A DNA stretch of 37,984 bases. Origin: Chloroflexota bacterium. GTDB lineage: Bacteria > Chloroflexota > Dehalococcoidia > SHYB01. Position 1 is the stretch's first letter; each line of letters starts with the position of its first letter. Location of the stretch: assembly GCA_016875535.1 (NCBI GenBank), contig VGPF01000021.1, forward strand, positions 1 to 37,984, given 5' to 3'. Below are positions 1 through 8,333 of this stretch, one piece after another. The notes under the pieces are model-generated. The model was not told the origin of the DNA and made no database searches. It worked only from the letters and a program-made list of their open reading frames with translations. The translations under genes and the position numbers were made by a program.

Positions 1-154
1 GGGTCGCCGCCGTGACGCCCAACTCCCGGGACAGCGCGTCCAACTCTTCCCCATGCAGCAGCCGCATCACCGCTCCGCTCTTGCGCCGAGAGGAGAATCT
101 CCCTCGCTCAACGCGGCCTCGATCAAGTGCTCCCTCGCCCTTTCCATCCATCAT
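1..154 (-). CDS. IS transposase OrfA-like protein, N-terminal part (cut by window edge)
   Basis: An open frame runs from ATG at 154 to the window edge, giving 51 residues starting MMDGKGEGALDRGRVERGRF. The segment RLLHGEELDALSRELGVTAA has the look of the first DNA-binding helix-turn-helix of the small protein of IS3-type elements, where a Lys/Arg-rich stretch precedes a repeat-type HTH. A strong ribosome site (AAGGAGGTG) lies 4-5 bases before the start, and a second ATG follows directly. The rest of the protein and any second transposase frame lie outside the window. Family assignment is from recollection of similar transposase starts, so the IS family is uncertain; that it is a transposase is likely. 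Confidence 0.7.
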   Translation of the reverse strand, partial: MMDGKGEGALDRGRVERGRFSSRRKSGAVMRLLHGEELDALSRELGVTAAT

Positions 155-228
155 GGACACCTCCTTGAGTTTGTGGCATCATGCCCCAATTCCGTGTCCA
201 AGAAAATCCTAGGGCGGGGGACTTCTCA
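1..228 (-). mobile_element. end of an insertion sequence, remainder outside the window
   Basis: The transposase start at 154 sits about 70 bases from a point where the sequence changes character. On the minus strand the stretch from about 228 reads TGAGAAGTCCCCCGCCCTAG, and IS3-type ends usually begin TG, so the boundary is placed near 223-228. The partner end, needed to confirm an inverted repeat and target duplication, is outside the window. The boundary is a guess to within about 10 bases. Confidence 0.4.
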
Positions 229-482
229 TATACCCCTCCATGAAAGGTCGTCCTTGGAACCCCCGGCGACGTTTCCCCCGTACCACCTGCACCAGTGGAT
301 TCTCACACTCTTCACATCAATCACACACTAAACCCACACGGACGCCAGCACAACGGGAGAAGAGTAATATTTCGGTAACAGTTTATGACAACCCAAGGCC
401 TACTCTTCCAGATAGGCAAAAGAGAGGCGAAGGGCAACTACTTAGGTGTGCCGGGGCTAGGTAAATAAGGCGAAGGAGAGGC
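229..482. other. intergenic stretch between IS end and guaB3
   Basis: No convincing gene. The stretch is richer in A and T than its surroundings (for example around 361-385). The 9-mer AGGCCTACT occurs at 396-404 and again at 479-487, the second copy overlapping the 3' end of the guaB3-like gene, which could be a trace of a small duplication. No clear terminator hairpin for the minus-strand guaB3 gene was found here. Confidence 0.5.
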
Positions 483-1628
483 CTACTGCATCGTCTGGGT
501 CAGCTGGTGATACTTGCCTTCGGTCCTTATTGCAGGAGCCACCACCATCTCAGCCCGGTGCAAGTCCTGGATCGTGAAGGCGCCGCAGTAACCCATGCAC
601 GTCCGCAGCGCGCCGATGTAGTTCTCGGTCCCGTCTGAGACAGACGATGGTCCAAAGAGAATCTTCTTCAGCGCCCCCTTGCTCCCGACCTTGATGCGCG
701 TGCCGCGCGGCAGGTCCATGTGCGGGCTCGCCATGCCCCAGCTGTAGCCCTTGCCCGGCGCCTCATCGGAAGCCGTAAGCTGGGAGCCGAGCATCACGCC
801 GTCCGCCCCCGCGACAAAGGCCTTGCACAGATCTCCCCCGGTGCGGATGCCTCCGTCCGTGATGATGGGGATGTATTTCCCCGTCCGCCGCTTGAACTCT
901 TCCCTGGCCGCCGCGCAGTCCATCGTCGCCGTCACTTGCGGCACCCCAACGCCGATCACTTCGCGCGTTGTGCAGATCGCCCCAGGGCCCACGCCGACCA
1001 GCAGGGCGTCTATCCCCTGCTCCATCAGCTCCAGCGAGCCGCTGAAGCTCACGGCATTGCCGACGACGACAGGAACGCCGAGCTTCTGGATCAGCTCGGA
1101 GATGATAAGTCCCTTGACACTCTTGGAGATGTGCCGCGCCGTCGTCACTGTTGACTGCACCACGATGATATCCGCCCCAGCCTCGACGGCCACCGGGGCC
1201 AGCTTCTTCGTCCAGGCGGGCGTCATGGAAACGGCGCAGATCGCCTTCGCCTTCTTCACCTCACGGACATGGTCCGTGATGAATTTCTCCTGGATTGGCG
1301 CCGAGTAGGCCTTTTGCAGCGTCCCCGTCGCCTCTTTCTGGGGGACGGAGAGGATGTGCTGGAAGATTTCATCGGGGTTGGCGTAGCGGGCCTGGAGGCC
1401 CTCGAGATTGATAACTGCCATGCCGCCAAGCTGGCTCATCGCAACGGCGGTCTTTGGAGAGGAGAGGGCATCGAGCGCGGCAGCGAGAACAGGGATCCTG
1501 AGCGTGACGCTGCCGAGCTTGAGATCAAGGTTCGTCTGATCGGGGTTGATCGTGACGTCGCCGGGGACGATGGAGACTTCGTCGAATCCGTAGGCTCTGC
1601 GGAGGGGCTTAAACTGGGGCCGCTCCAT
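483..1628 (-). CDS. guaB3: GuaB3-family IMP dehydrogenase-related protein
   Basis: 381 residues, the size of the GuaB3 branch of the IMP dehydrogenase/GMP reductase family, which is a bare (beta/alpha)8 barrel without the CBS pair of GuaB. The family oxidises or reduces purine nucleotides; the exact GuaB3 substrate is less settled than for GuaB. Visible are the catalytic-loop motif GVGPGAICTT with Cys219 as the expected nucleophile, the phosphate-binding ITDGGIRTGGD (about 256-266) and the GADGVMLGS strand (about 274-282). The start ATG follows TTGAGGAGGAATC, a good ribosome site. The gene has its own promoter (1746-1774), so it is probably transcribed apart from recA. The C-terminal flap lacks an obvious classical Arg-Tyr pair, so GMP-synthesis activity should not be assumed. 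Confidence 0.85.
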   Translation of the reverse strand: MERPQFKPLRRAYGFDEVSIVPGDVTINPDQTNLDLKLGSVTLRIPVLAAALDALSSPKTAVAMSQLGGMAVINLEGLQARYANPDEIFQHILSVPQKEATGTLQKAYSAPIQEKFITDHVREVKKAKAICAVSMTPAWTKKLAPVAVEAGADIIVVQSTVTTARHISKSVKGLIISELIQKLGVPVVVGNAVSFSGSLELMEQGIDALLVGVGPGAICTTREVIGVGVPQVTATMDCAAAREEFKRRTGKYIPIITDGGIRTGGDLCKAFVAGADGVMLGSQLTASDEAPGKGYSWGMASPHMDLPRGTRIKVGSKGALKKILFGPSSVSDGTENYIGALRTCMGYCGAFTIQDLHRAEMVVAPAIRTEGKYHQLTQTMQ

Positions 1629-1716
1629 GATTCCTCCTCAATGCGCAAGCTGCCTTGCGCAGCCATCACAATGCCGGTATCGCTTGTATGTCAGATGAGA
1701 AAATGCGGCGCTGGAT

Positions 1717-1742
1717 GGGTTACTCGTTACACGTAGTAACCC
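1717..1742. promoter_or_regulatory. dyad at the guaB3 transcription start
   Basis: Perfect 8-bp inverted repeat GGGTTACT / AGTAACCC at 1717-1724 and 1735-1742, with an inner GTTAC/GTAAC pair (1726-1730 with 1736-1740). It begins about where transcription from the minus-strand promoter should start, so it could be an operator or a hairpin at the 5' end of the mRNA. No regulator is identifiable. Confidence 0.45.
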
Positions 1743-1745
1743 GAT

Positions 1746-1774
1746 ACTATACGCCGCACGCAAACCCCCGTCAA
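1746..1774 (-). promoter_or_regulatory. sigma70-type promoter for guaB3
   Basis: On the minus strand TTGACG (1774-1769) and TATAGT (1751-1746) are separated by exactly 17 bp. Each hexamer matches the bacterial housekeeping consensus at five of six positions. Predicted start of transcription is near 1739, giving a leader of about 110 bases before the ATG at 1628. Confidence 0.7.
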
Positions 1775-1777
1775 ATA

Positions 1778-1818
1778 CGAGGGGTTGTAGCGCTTACTTT
1801 TTGCGCCACAACCCCTCG
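1778..1818 (-). terminator. strong hairpin downstream of recA
   Basis: A perfect 11-bp inverted repeat (CGAGGGGTTGT at 1778-1788, ACAACCCCTCG at 1808-1818) with an inner GCGC/GCGC pairing lies 34 bases past the recA stop. No long T run follows on the minus strand (TATTTGACG), so it is either a weak intrinsic terminator or an mRNA-end stabiliser. Its edge is only 4 bases from the guaB3 -35 box. Confidence 0.55.
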
Positions 1819-1852
1819 ACTCATCGTACCGGTAAAACTCCCGCGATTTCGA

Positions 1853-2941
1853 CTACTCCTCTTCCTCCTCATCCTCTTCTTCATTAAGCACCACAGGCTG
1901 CGGCGCATTGGATGCCGTCTGCCGTATCTGCTTCTCGATCGCCGTGCCGATCTCCTTGTGCTGGGAGATGAACTGCTTCGCATTCTCGCGCCCCTGGCCC
2001 AGCTTCGTCTCGCCGAAGGCGAAGAACGACCCGGTCTTCTTGATGATGCCCAGCTGGGCGCCCAGATCAATGATGTCGCCCTCGCGGCTGATGCCGCGGT
2101 CGTACATGATCTCGAACTCCGCCACGCGGAATGGCGGCGCCATCTTGTTCTTCACAACGCGGGCCTTCACGCGATTGCCCTTAATCTCGTCGCCCACCTT
2201 GATCGAATCCTGCCGGCGAAGGTCAATGCGGATGGAGGCGTAGAACTTCAGCGCGCGCCCGCCCGGCGTCACTTCGGGATTGCCGAAGACGACACCGACC
2301 TTTTCGCGCAACTGGTTGATGAAGATCGCGCACGTTTTGGAGCGGCTGATGGCCGAGGTCAGCTTCCGCAGCGCCTGGGACATCAGTCGCGCCTGGAGGC
2401 CCATCTGCGGGTCGCCCATGTCACCTTCCACCTCCGCTCGCGGCACCAGGGCCGCCACGCTGTCCACGATGACCACGTCAATCGCGCCGCTGCGGACCAG
2501 CGCCTCCGTGATTTCAAGCGCCTGCTCCGCATAATCGGGCTGGGAGATATAGAGATTGTCCACGTCCACGCCGATCTTCCGCGCATACCCCGGGTCCAGC
2601 GCGTGCTCCACGTCAATGTACGCCGCTGTGCCGCCCATCTTCTGCGCCTCCGCGATGATGTGCAGCGCCAGGGTGGACTTGCCCGATGACTCCGCGCCGT
2701 GGATATCAATGATGCGCCCGCGCGGCACGCCGCCGATGCCCAGCGCCATATCCAGGGCCAGGGAGCCTGTGGGGATGACGTCCACCACGAACCGCTTCCC
2801 GGCTTCGCCCAGCCGCATCACCGATCCCTTGCCGTACTGCTTTTCGATCTGCGAGACAGCGATCTCAAGCGCCTTCTCTTTCTCTGATTCGGTCGCTGGC
2901 ATGTCGAAAGTGTCCTCTTTTTCTTTGATGAAGCTCGCCAT
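1853..2941 (-). CDS. recA: recombinase RecA
   Basis: RecA forms ATP-dependent filaments on single-stranded DNA, drives strand exchange and triggers LexA self-cleavage. The 362-residue product has the Walker A motif GAESSGKST (82-90), the [10 protein letters not shown] Walker B strand, the MAW/L2 region around [20 protein letters not shown] and the usual acidic tail ([10 protein letters not shown]). The start at 2941 (MASFIKEK) is preferred because TTGGAGAG precedes it; an in-frame ATG 10 codons upstream (2971) has no ribosome site. An intergenic leader of about 150 bases separates it from a promoter carrying a LexA-type box. Confidence 0.97.
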   Translation of the reverse strand: MASFIKEKEDTFDMPATESEKEKALEIAVSQIEKQYGKGSVMRLGEAGKRFVVDVIPTGSLALDMALGIGGVPRGRIIDIHGAESSGKSTLALHIIAEAQKMGGTAAYIDVEHALDPGYARKIGVDVDNLYISQPDYAEQALEITEALVRSGAIDVVIVDSVAALVPRAEVEGDMGDPQMGLQARLMSQALRKLTSAISRSKTCAIFINQLREKVGVVFGNPEVTPGGRALKFYASIRIDLRRQDSIKVGDEIKGNRVKARVVKNKMAPPFRVAEFEIMYDRGISREGDIIDLGAQLGIIKKTGSFFAFGETKLGQGRENAKQFISQHKEIGTAIEKQIRQTASNAPQPVVLNEEEDEEEEE

Positions 2942-3077
2942 AGTTGTCTCTCCAATCCTCATTTCTGTCAATAGTCTTGCCCGGCATGGTCGCGGCCGCT
3001 CGCCGTGGCAGGCTCCCTGGGGCGCGTCAGCCTCACACTGAGCGCATGCCTCGGGAAGCCTCTTCGCGTCGCGGCTC

Positions 3078-3107
3078 TTGACCGAACAGGCGTTCTAATC
3101 GTAGTGT
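3078..3107 (+). promoter_or_regulatory. possible divergent promoter for the radical-SAM gene
   Basis: TTGACC (3078-3083) and TAGTGT (3102-3107) are spaced 18 bp on the plus strand. The LexA-type box at 3083-3096 lies inside the spacer. The -10 box is weak, so this is less certain than the recA promoter facing the other way. Confidence 0.4.
3083..3096. promoter_or_regulatory. LexA-type SOS box
   Basis: CGAACAGGCGTTCT matches the Gram-positive-type LexA consensus CGAACRNRYGTTYC at 13 of 14 positions and contains the perfect dyad GAAC-N4-GTTC. It overlaps the predicted recA transcription start (about 3091) and lies between the two hexamers of the divergent promoter. Repression of recA is strongly suggested by position; control of the radical-SAM gene is inferred. 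Confidence 0.7.
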
Positions 3108-3126
3108 GGCCCTCCGCATTCCGCAA
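3098..3126 (-). promoter_or_regulatory. recA promoter
   Basis: Minus strand TTGCGG (3126-3121), 17 bp, TACGAT (3103-3098). The predicted start of transcription falls inside the LexA-type box, the standard arrangement for an SOS-repressed promoter. Confidence 0.65.
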
Positions 3127-3193
3127 GCGGCGTCTGTCACACAGCGTTCGCCGAACCAAAAACGCGCCCCATGCCTGGGAAGGACGACCCTCG

Positions 3194-4093
3194 ATGCCGA
3201 AGGTCCTCTACGATGAAGCTCCCTGCAAGTCCCTCCTGAACCGCGTTCACGGCATGTGGTTCAAGTGGTCCGTGAACCACTATCGCGGCTGCGTCCACTC
3301 CTGCCATTATTGCTTCGCCCGCCGCTACCACGCCCAGCTCGATCTCAACCCGGGCGGCGACTTCACCGGCATCATCATCGTGAAGACGAATGCGCCGGAG
3401 GTTATCCGCCTGGAGCTCTCCCGTCCATCCTGGCAGCGCGAGCACGTCACCATCGGCACCGCCACAGACCCGTACCAGCCCATCGATGGCAAATACAAGC
3501 TCACCAGGGGAATCTTGAAGGCCCTGCGCGACTACCGCACGCCCACATCCCTTATCACCAAAGGCACCATGATTGTCCGCGACGCCGATGTGCTGGCGAG
3601 CCTCAACCGCCGCGCAGGCGCAACCGTCTGCTTCAGCCTCACCACCCTCGATCGCGCCCTCTGGGAACGCCTCGAGCCGGGCACGCCTCCGCCGCGACAG
3701 CGCCTGCGCGCCCTGGAACGCCTGGTCCAGGTGGGCGTCAACGCAGGCGTCCTTATGGCGCCCGTCGTCCCCAACATCACAGACAGCTACGAGAACATGG
3801 AGGAGGTCGCCCGCGAGGCAGCCTCCCACGGGGCGCGCTTCTTCGGCGCGGCGCCGCTCCGCCTGCAGGGCGGCACCAAGCTCCACTTCATGGACCGGCT
3901 CGATGCCACCTACCCGCATCTCTCACGCCACTACCGCCGGATGTATCCCGGCGCCTACGCCCCCAATCGCTACCAGGGCCAGATCGCAAGCCTGGCCGCC
4001 GCCATGCAGCAGCGCCACGGCTTCCACCAGCGCAGCGACGCCATCGCTATCCAGCGCCCCGAGGCTGCGAGACAGCTGCAGATGGCGGTGTAG
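3194..4093 (+). CDS. radical SAM protein, SPL/Rv2578c-like
   Basis: 299 residues. RGCVHSCHYCFARRYH carries the [4Fe-4S]-binding cysteines C33, C37 and C40 in the CX3CX2C order of radical SAM enzymes; the Y-C-F-A-R continuation is typical of the spore photoproduct lyase/Rv2578c-like group. These proteins cleave S-adenosylmethionine to start radical chemistry; substrates are unknown for most, and true photoproduct lyase activity cannot be claimed from sequence. The ATG at 3194 is chosen because GGGAAGGA lies about 10 bases before it; an open frame reaching further upstream to 3005 runs through the promoter region and is not needed. Its promoter region is shared with recA across a LexA-type box, which hints at a role in DNA damage. 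Confidence 0.85.
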   Translation: MPKVLYDEAPCKSLLNRVHGMWFKWSVNHYRGCVHSCHYCFARRYHAQLDLNPGGDFTGIIIVKTNAPEVIRLELSRPSWQREHVTIGTATDPYQPIDGKYKLTRGILKALRDYRTPTSLITKGTMIVRDADVLASLNRRAGATVCFSLTTLDRALWERLEPGTPPPRQRLRALERLVQVGVNAGVLMAPVVPNITDSYENMEEVAREAASHGARFFGAAPLRLQGGTKLHFMDRLDATYPHLSRHYRRMYPGAYAPNRYQGQIASLAAAMQQRHGFHQRSDAIAIQRPEAARQLQMAV

Positions 4094-4123
4094 CTCGTTC
4101 CCTCCCGCTCATTGCGCGGCTCT

Positions 4124-4132
4124 TGCTATACT
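4124..4132 (+). promoter_or_regulatory. extended -10 element before the dehydratase gene
   Basis: TGCTATACT fits an extended -10 (TGN plus TATACT); no good -35 is present. The predicted leader is about 19 bases. Confidence 0.4.
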
Positions 4133-4157
4133 TGCGCCACTTCCCCGGAGGTGCGCC

Positions 4158-5411
4158 ATGACCACGAACGCCGATCTCCACGAGATGTCCGGCAAGATCA
4201 CGCCCGAGGGCCTGCAGGCGATGCGCGCCCGCATCGGCGTCCTCATCCCGCAGCCGCCCCCCTTCAACAGCGAGGCGCACCTGGACAGCATCCGCCACTT
4301 CTGCCTCGGCTACGGCGATGACAATCCCCTCTTCACCGAGCCGGGCTACGCCGCCAAATCCCGCTGGTTCGGCCTCATCGCCCCGCCCATGTACGTCACC
4401 ACCATGGGCGAAACTTCCGTCGGCAAGATCCCGCCCAACATCCGCCAGGCGGGCGCCCACGCCCTCGTCGGTGTCCCCAACTACCAGAGCGGCTCTGATT
4501 GGCACTGGATCCGCCCCATCCGCCCAGGCGATAGCATCAAGATGAACTATTTCATCGAAGGCGTGGAAGAGAAGCGTAGCGAGTTCGGCGGCGGCAAGGC
4601 GGCCATCGTCTACCACCGCAAGGAATACGTGAACCAGAACGATGAACTCGTCGCCGTCTATCGCTACTACTTCTTCCACGTGGAGCGCGAAGCCTCGGAG
4701 AAGACGGGCAAATATATGAAGATCGAGCAGAAGGTCTACACCCAGGCCGAGCTGGACGAGATAGACAAGGCTTATGAGAACGAGCTCCGCCGGGGCGATG
4801 CGCCCCTCTACTGGGAAGATGTTTCGGTCGGCATGCCTATGCCCACCATGGTGAAAGGCCCCCTGACCACCCTGGAAGTGATGGCCTGGCACCAGGGCTG
4901 GGGCTGGGGCGTCTTCCGCATCGCCCCCTTGCGCCTAGGCTACCTCAACCGCAAGCGCATCCCCACCTTTTACACCAAGAACGAATACGGCTATTGGGAG
5001 CCCGCCCAGCGCGTCCACTGGGACAACGTCCGCGCCAAGAAAGTCGGCAACCCCGCCGCCTACGATTACGGCGTCATGCGCACATCCTGGATCTGTCACT
5101 ACCTCACGAACTGGATGGGCGATGACGGCTTCCTCTGGAAGGAGTCAGACCAATCGCGCAAGTTCAACTACCACGGCGACGTCCAGTGGGTGAAGGCCAA
5201 GATCACCGGCAAGCGCCAGGAGGGCCCTAACAACATCGTCGAGCTGGACATCTGGTGCGAGAACCAGCGCGGCGAGATCGCGACCCCGGGGAAGGCCACC
5301 GTCCTGCTCCCGTCCCGGGAGCGCGGACCCATCGTCATCCCCGCGTCAGCCATCAAGCCCACGCCCCTCAAGAACCCCTATATCGCCGAGGCTCCCGGCT
5401 GCATCTGGTAG
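4158..5411 (+). CDS. FAS1-like / MaoC-type acyl dehydratase, double hotdog
   Basis: 417 residues arranged as two hotdog-type halves (about 20-190 and 200-390), as in the FAS1-like dehydratase/MaoC N-terminal group that hydrates or dehydrates CoA thioesters. In the first half YGDDNPLF lines up with the hydratase segment Y-x-D-x-N-P-x-H, but the His is Phe. The second half has HYLTNWMGDDGFLWK followed by an N-x-x-G-D stretch. CCGGAGGTG gives a clear ribosome site. A paralogue sits at 25229-26497 on the other strand with the same layout. The substrate is unknown; the missing His raises the chance that only one half is catalytic or that the reaction differs. Confidence 0.75.
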   Translation: MTTNADLHEMSGKITPEGLQAMRARIGVLIPQPPPFNSEAHLDSIRHFCLGYGDDNPLFTEPGYAAKSRWFGLIAPPMYVTTMGETSVGKIPPNIRQAGAHALVGVPNYQSGSDWHWIRPIRPGDSIKMNYFIEGVEEKRSEFGGGKAAIVYHRKEYVNQNDELVAVYRYYFFHVEREASEKTGKYMKIEQKVYTQAELDEIDKAYENELRRGDAPLYWEDVSVGMPMPTMVKGPLTTLEVMAWHQGWGWGVFRIAPLRLGYLNRKRIPTFYTKNEYGYWEPAQRVHWDNVRAKKVGNPAAYDYGVMRTSWICHYLTNWMGDDGFLWKESDQSRKFNYHGDVQWVKAKITGKRQEGPNNIVELDIWCENQRGEIATPGKATVLLPSRERGPIVIPASAIKPTPLKNPYIAEAPGCIW

Positions 5412-5516
5412 GATAACGCCGTCAGCCCCAGAGCATCGTAGGCCAGCACAAGCTTGCTCTCTGCCGTTTGGGCGCGTTGCGCGTTCGCGAATCAATTTCA
5501 TTCCCCCATCTCCCCA

Positions 5517-6263
5517 TCAGCTGATCATGTAATCGCCGCGATTCACGTTCAGGATCGCCCCGTTGATCCCCGATGCCTCGTCCGAGCAGAGGAAGACGAT
5601 GGCCGGCGCTATCTCCATCGGCGTCATGATCTTCCCGCCTACCATCCCTGCGCCCACATCCCGCACTCCCTGTTCCCCGAACATCGCATGCAGGCCCTCT
5701 GTCTCCGTCGCCCCGGGCGCCACCACATTCGTGCGCACGCCGCGCTTGATCCCCTCCAGCGCCAGCACACGGCTCACCGCTACAACGCCCCCCTTCGCCG
5801 CCGAATAGGCCGCCAGCCCTTCTATGGGCCGAAAGGCCGACCCCGAGGCGATATTCACAATCGCGCCGCTCCCCTGCTCCGCCATCACGCGCATCGCCGC
5901 CTGGCAGCAGAAGAAGAGCCCTCGCAGGTTCACCGCCATCGTCTTGTCCCAGAAATCCTCCGTCATCTCCAGCACACGCAGGCGCGGGTAGATGGCCGCC
6001 ACGTTCGCCAGCGCGTCCACCCGGCCAAACGTCTTATACGCCTCCGCCACCATCCTTCGCCCATCGGCAACCTTCGAGACATCCGCCTGAACCACCAGGT
6101 GCTTCACCCCTGCGCCCAGCTGCTTCGCCGTCTTCTGCGCCTCCGCCCCGTTGATGTCCGCCAGCACAACGTGCGCCCCCTCCTTGGCAAAGGCGATGGC
6201 CGTTGCCCGCCCGATCCCGCTCCCCGCCCCGGTCACGATGGCAACCTTCCCTCGCATCGGCAT
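5517..6263 (-). CDS. short-chain dehydrogenase/reductase (SDR)
   Basis: 248 residues with the classical SDR layout: TGAGSGIG cofactor loop (11-18), catalytic Ser140, Tyr153 and Lys157 (YSAAK). An acidic residue after strand 2 (ADI) suggests NAD(H) rather than NADP(H). The usual NNAG at 87-90 is NVAA, a mild deviation. Start at ATG 6263, with GGAGGT seven to eight bases upstream; a GTG at 6272 overlaps that site and is unlikely. The C-terminal end NRGDYMIS replaces the common VDGG motif. Substrate unknown. It faces the dehydratase gene tail to tail, with 105 bases between that show no terminator. Confidence 0.9.
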   Translation of the reverse strand: MPMRGKVAIVTGAGSGIGRATAIAFAKEGAHVVLADINGAEAQKTAKQLGAGVKHLVVQADVSKVADGRRMVAEAYKTFGRVDALANVAAIYPRLRVLEMTEDFWDKTMAVNLRGLFFCCQAAMRVMAEQGSGAIVNIASGSAFRPIEGLAAYSAAKGGVVAVSRVLALEGIKRGVRTNVVAPGATETEGLHAMFGEQGVRDVGAGMVGGKIMTPMEIAPAIVFLCSDEASGINGAILNVNRGDYMIS

Positions 6264-6291
6264 ACCGAGCACCTCCAGCCGTTCGTAGCGC

Positions 6292-7272
6292 TTAGATCAT
6301 CGCCTTCGCGATGCCCAAGTAAATCACGATAGAGAGCAAGTCCTGGATGACTGTGGCCAGCGGCCCGCTGCCGAACGCCGGGTCCTTTCCCATCTTGTGG
6401 AGCACCGCAGGCAGGACCATCGCCACCACCGTCGCCACGGAGCAGGCCAGGAAGAGCGATAGGCTCACCGCGCCCGCGACATCCGCATCTCCCCAGCGCC
6501 ACCAGACCAGCGGCAGCACCGCGATCGCGAGCCCGGCCCCCATCAGCACGCCCGTCAGCGCCTCGCGCCTAAAGATGCGGCGCACCCCCACGCCCGCCGA
6601 AAAGCCCCGCACCACGATCGCCTCCGTCTGCGTCCCCACGGCGTCCGCCAGGTACACGACCCCTGGGATGAAAAAGGCTAGGAGCACGTTCTCTTCGATG
6701 CTTCTTTCGAACGCGCCCACCGCGTCTGCCGCCAGCAGCGCGCCGATGAGCCCCACGATCAGCCACGGCAGGCGGTGCCAGAAGCGCCGCCTCACCGGCT
6801 CGATCGCCGCCTCCCGCGCCAGGGTCGTGCTCGCCAGGTAGCCGCTCAGCCTCGCGATGTCCTCCTGGTGCCCCGCCAGTAGCACTGAGAGCAGACGCTG
6901 GGGCGGGATCAACCCCAGGAACCGCCCGCCCGCGTCCGCCACGGCCAGGCTGTTCTGCCCGTGGCGCACCGCCTTCCATGCCGCCACCTCCTGATCTATT
7001 TCCGGCGTCACCACCGGCGGATCATCGTCCATCAGCTCGCGCGCCGTTGTCTCAGGGGCAGCCGCCAGCACATCCTCTATCTTCACCAACCCCACCAGCT
7101 CCGTCCCCTCGCAGATCGCCACGTCCACGATGGCCTCGTACCGCTTCCCTTCCATCGCCATCCGCATCTCCCTCGCCGTCGCATCCGGCGGCGCGATCGG
7201 CACATTCGTGCAGAGATGCTCTGCCACCGTCTCAAAGGTCAGGCGTCTCTCCTCAAGTGCTAGTGCGGCCAT
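6292..7272 (-). CDS. MgtE-type divalent cation transporter lacking the N domain
   Basis: 326 residues: a CBS pair (about 20-150) followed by five hydrophobic segments (about 168-325). The last part holds KDPAFGSGPLATVIQD (296-311), matching the MgtE selectivity-site region (D-P-A-x-x-S-G-P) where Mg2+ is bound in the pore, and a segment PGVVYLADAVGTQTEA like the family's P-x-x-x-x-x-x-x-x-x-x-Q helix. Full-length MgtE proteins of about 450 residues carry an extra N-terminal superhelical Mg2+-sensing domain, absent here; the ATG at 7272 with GGAGG upstream is a sound start, so this is not a start error. Likely a Mg2+ or similar cation channel gated by the CBS pair alone. It lies upstream of the SDR, 28 bases apart, and may be cotranscribed. 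Confidence 0.8.
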   Translation of the reverse strand: MAALALEERRLTFETVAEHLCTNVPIAPPDATAREMRMAMEGKRYEAIVDVAICEGTELVGLVKIEDVLAAAPETTARELMDDDPPVVTPEIDQEVAAWKAVRHGQNSLAVADAGGRFLGLIPPQRLLSVLLAGHQEDIARLSGYLASTTLAREAAIEPVRRRFWHRLPWLIVGLIGALLAADAVGAFERSIEENVLLAFFIPGVVYLADAVGTQTEAIVVRGFSAGVGVRRIFRREALTGVLMGAGLAIAVLPLVWWRWGDADVAGAVSLSLFLACSVATVVAMVLPAVLHKMGKDPAFGSGPLATVIQDLLSIVIYLGIAKAMI

Positions 7273-7388
7273 CGGCGCCTCCGGGAATCAAAGGGCTACC
7301 GCATACTCTAGCCCACCGGCGCAAGCGCCTGTGGACGCATCGCCGATAATGTCCCCCTGCCCTTCAACGCAGGCAAGGAGGATATGTT

Positions 7389-7823
7389 ATGGACGCTCGC
7401 TGGCAAGACCTGGAGGAGATTAAAGGGCTCAAGGCCCGCTACTTCCGCTATCTCGATACGAAACGATGGAAGGAGTTCGGCGAAGTCTTCGCGGAAGACG
7501 CCGTCTCCATCTCGCCGACTTCCAGTGACGTCATCACCCGGGGCCGCCAGGCCATCGTCGAGCGCGTCAAAGGCGTCGTCCGCGATGCTGTCAGCGTCCA
7601 CTACGGCTTCATGCCGGAGATCGAACTGACAAGCGAGACCACCGCCAAGGGCATCTGGTCCATGTTCGATTTCGTGGACTACGGCAAAAACTCCTGGAAG
7701 GGCTACGGCCACTATCAGGAGGAATATGTCAAGCTCGGCGGGCGCTGGTACATCAAGTCCTTCAAGCTCACCCGAATCAGGCAGGACAAGCACGAACAGA
7801 GCGCCCTGGGAACCACGCCCTAA
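7389..7823 (+). CDS. SnoaL-like / NTF2-fold protein
   Basis: 144 residues with the signature of the SnoaL-like group: an N-terminal helix (DLEEIKGLKARYFRYLDTKRW), then FGEVFAEDAVSI, and later strands HYGFMPEIELT and GHYQEEYVKLGGRWYIKSFKL. These cone-shaped NTF2 folds act as small hydrolases, isomerases or dehydratases, or merely bind ligands, so no reaction is assigned. GCAAGGAGGATATGTT gives a strong ribosome site. It stands alone between a divergent transporter gene and the RRM gene. Confidence 0.75.
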   Translation: MDARWQDLEEIKGLKARYFRYLDTKRWKEFGEVFAEDAVSISPTSSDVITRGRQAIVERVKGVVRDAVSVHYGFMPEIELTSETTAKGIWSMFDFVDYGKNSWKGYGHYQEEYVKLGGRWYIKSFKLTRIRQDKHEQSALGTTP

Positions 7824-7853
7824 CAGGCGTGCGCCATGCCTCCCTTGACTCTG

Positions 7854-7862
7854 TGGTATACT
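7854..7862 (+). promoter_or_regulatory. extended -10 element upstream of the RRM gene
   Basis: TGGTATACT fits an extended -10. Transcription would start near 7869, giving a leader of about 110 bases, longer than for most genes here. A TTGACT at 7845-7850 is too close to serve as its -35. Confidence 0.4.
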
Positions 7863-7980
7863 ACATATGTTCTAGGTTCTTGGTTCGCGCTCGATTCTGT
7901 GAGTTCGTTGCCGGATTGACGACGCACATGCGGCGCTTGCCCCTGGACTCTAGGAGAATCGCTTTTGAAAGGAGCGCCAC

Positions 7981-8307
7981 ATGAAGATTTACGTCGGCAA
8001 TCTGCCCTATGAGTACACCGATACAGAGCTCAACGCCGCCTTCTCCGCACACGGGAAGGTGGACTCGGCCCAGATCGTAACGGATCGTTACACTGGCCGG
8101 TCCCGCGGGTTCGGCTTTGTGGAGATGTCCAACAATGCCGAAGCTGAGACGGCCATCAAGGCCCTCAACGGCAAAGAGCTCAAGGGTCGTCCCCTGACCG
8201 TGAATGAAGCCCGCCCCCGCGAAGACCGCGGCGGCCAGGGCGGCATGCGCGGTGGCAACCCCGGCGGCCGTTCGTTCGGCGGCCAGGGCGGCTCCAAGCG
8301 CTGGTAA
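7981..8307 (+). CDS. RRM-domain RNA-binding protein with Gly/Arg tail
   Basis: 108 residues. A single RNA recognition motif spans about 1-78, with RNP2 KIYVGNL (2-8) and RNP1 RGFGFVEM (about 41-48), followed by a glycine- and arginine-rich tail (RGGQGGMRGGNPGG and so on). Such small bacterial RRM proteins bind single-stranded RNA and are often cold-induced in cyanobacteria and relatives; that role here is inference. AAAGGAGCG precedes the ATG. The gene is monocistronic: an own promoter element, a long leader and a strong terminator 26 bases past the stop. Confidence 0.92.
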   Translation: MKIYVGNLPYEYTDTELNAAFSAHGKVDSAQIVTDRYTGRSRGFGFVEMSNNAEAETAIKALNGKELKGRPLTVNEARPREDRGGQGGMRGGNPGGRSFGGQGGSKRW

Positions 8308-8333
8308 TCCCAGCCTCAGCTACACGCTGAAGT

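Noticed and set aside
3005-3193. Longer N-terminus for the radical-SAM protein
   Set aside because: It would cross both divergent promoters and the LexA-type box; a good ribosome site is found at the later ATG 3194.
7845-7862. TTGACT as -35 for TATACT before the RRM gene
   Set aside because: Spacing is only 6 bp, far from the 16-18 bp needed; an extended -10 is more likely.
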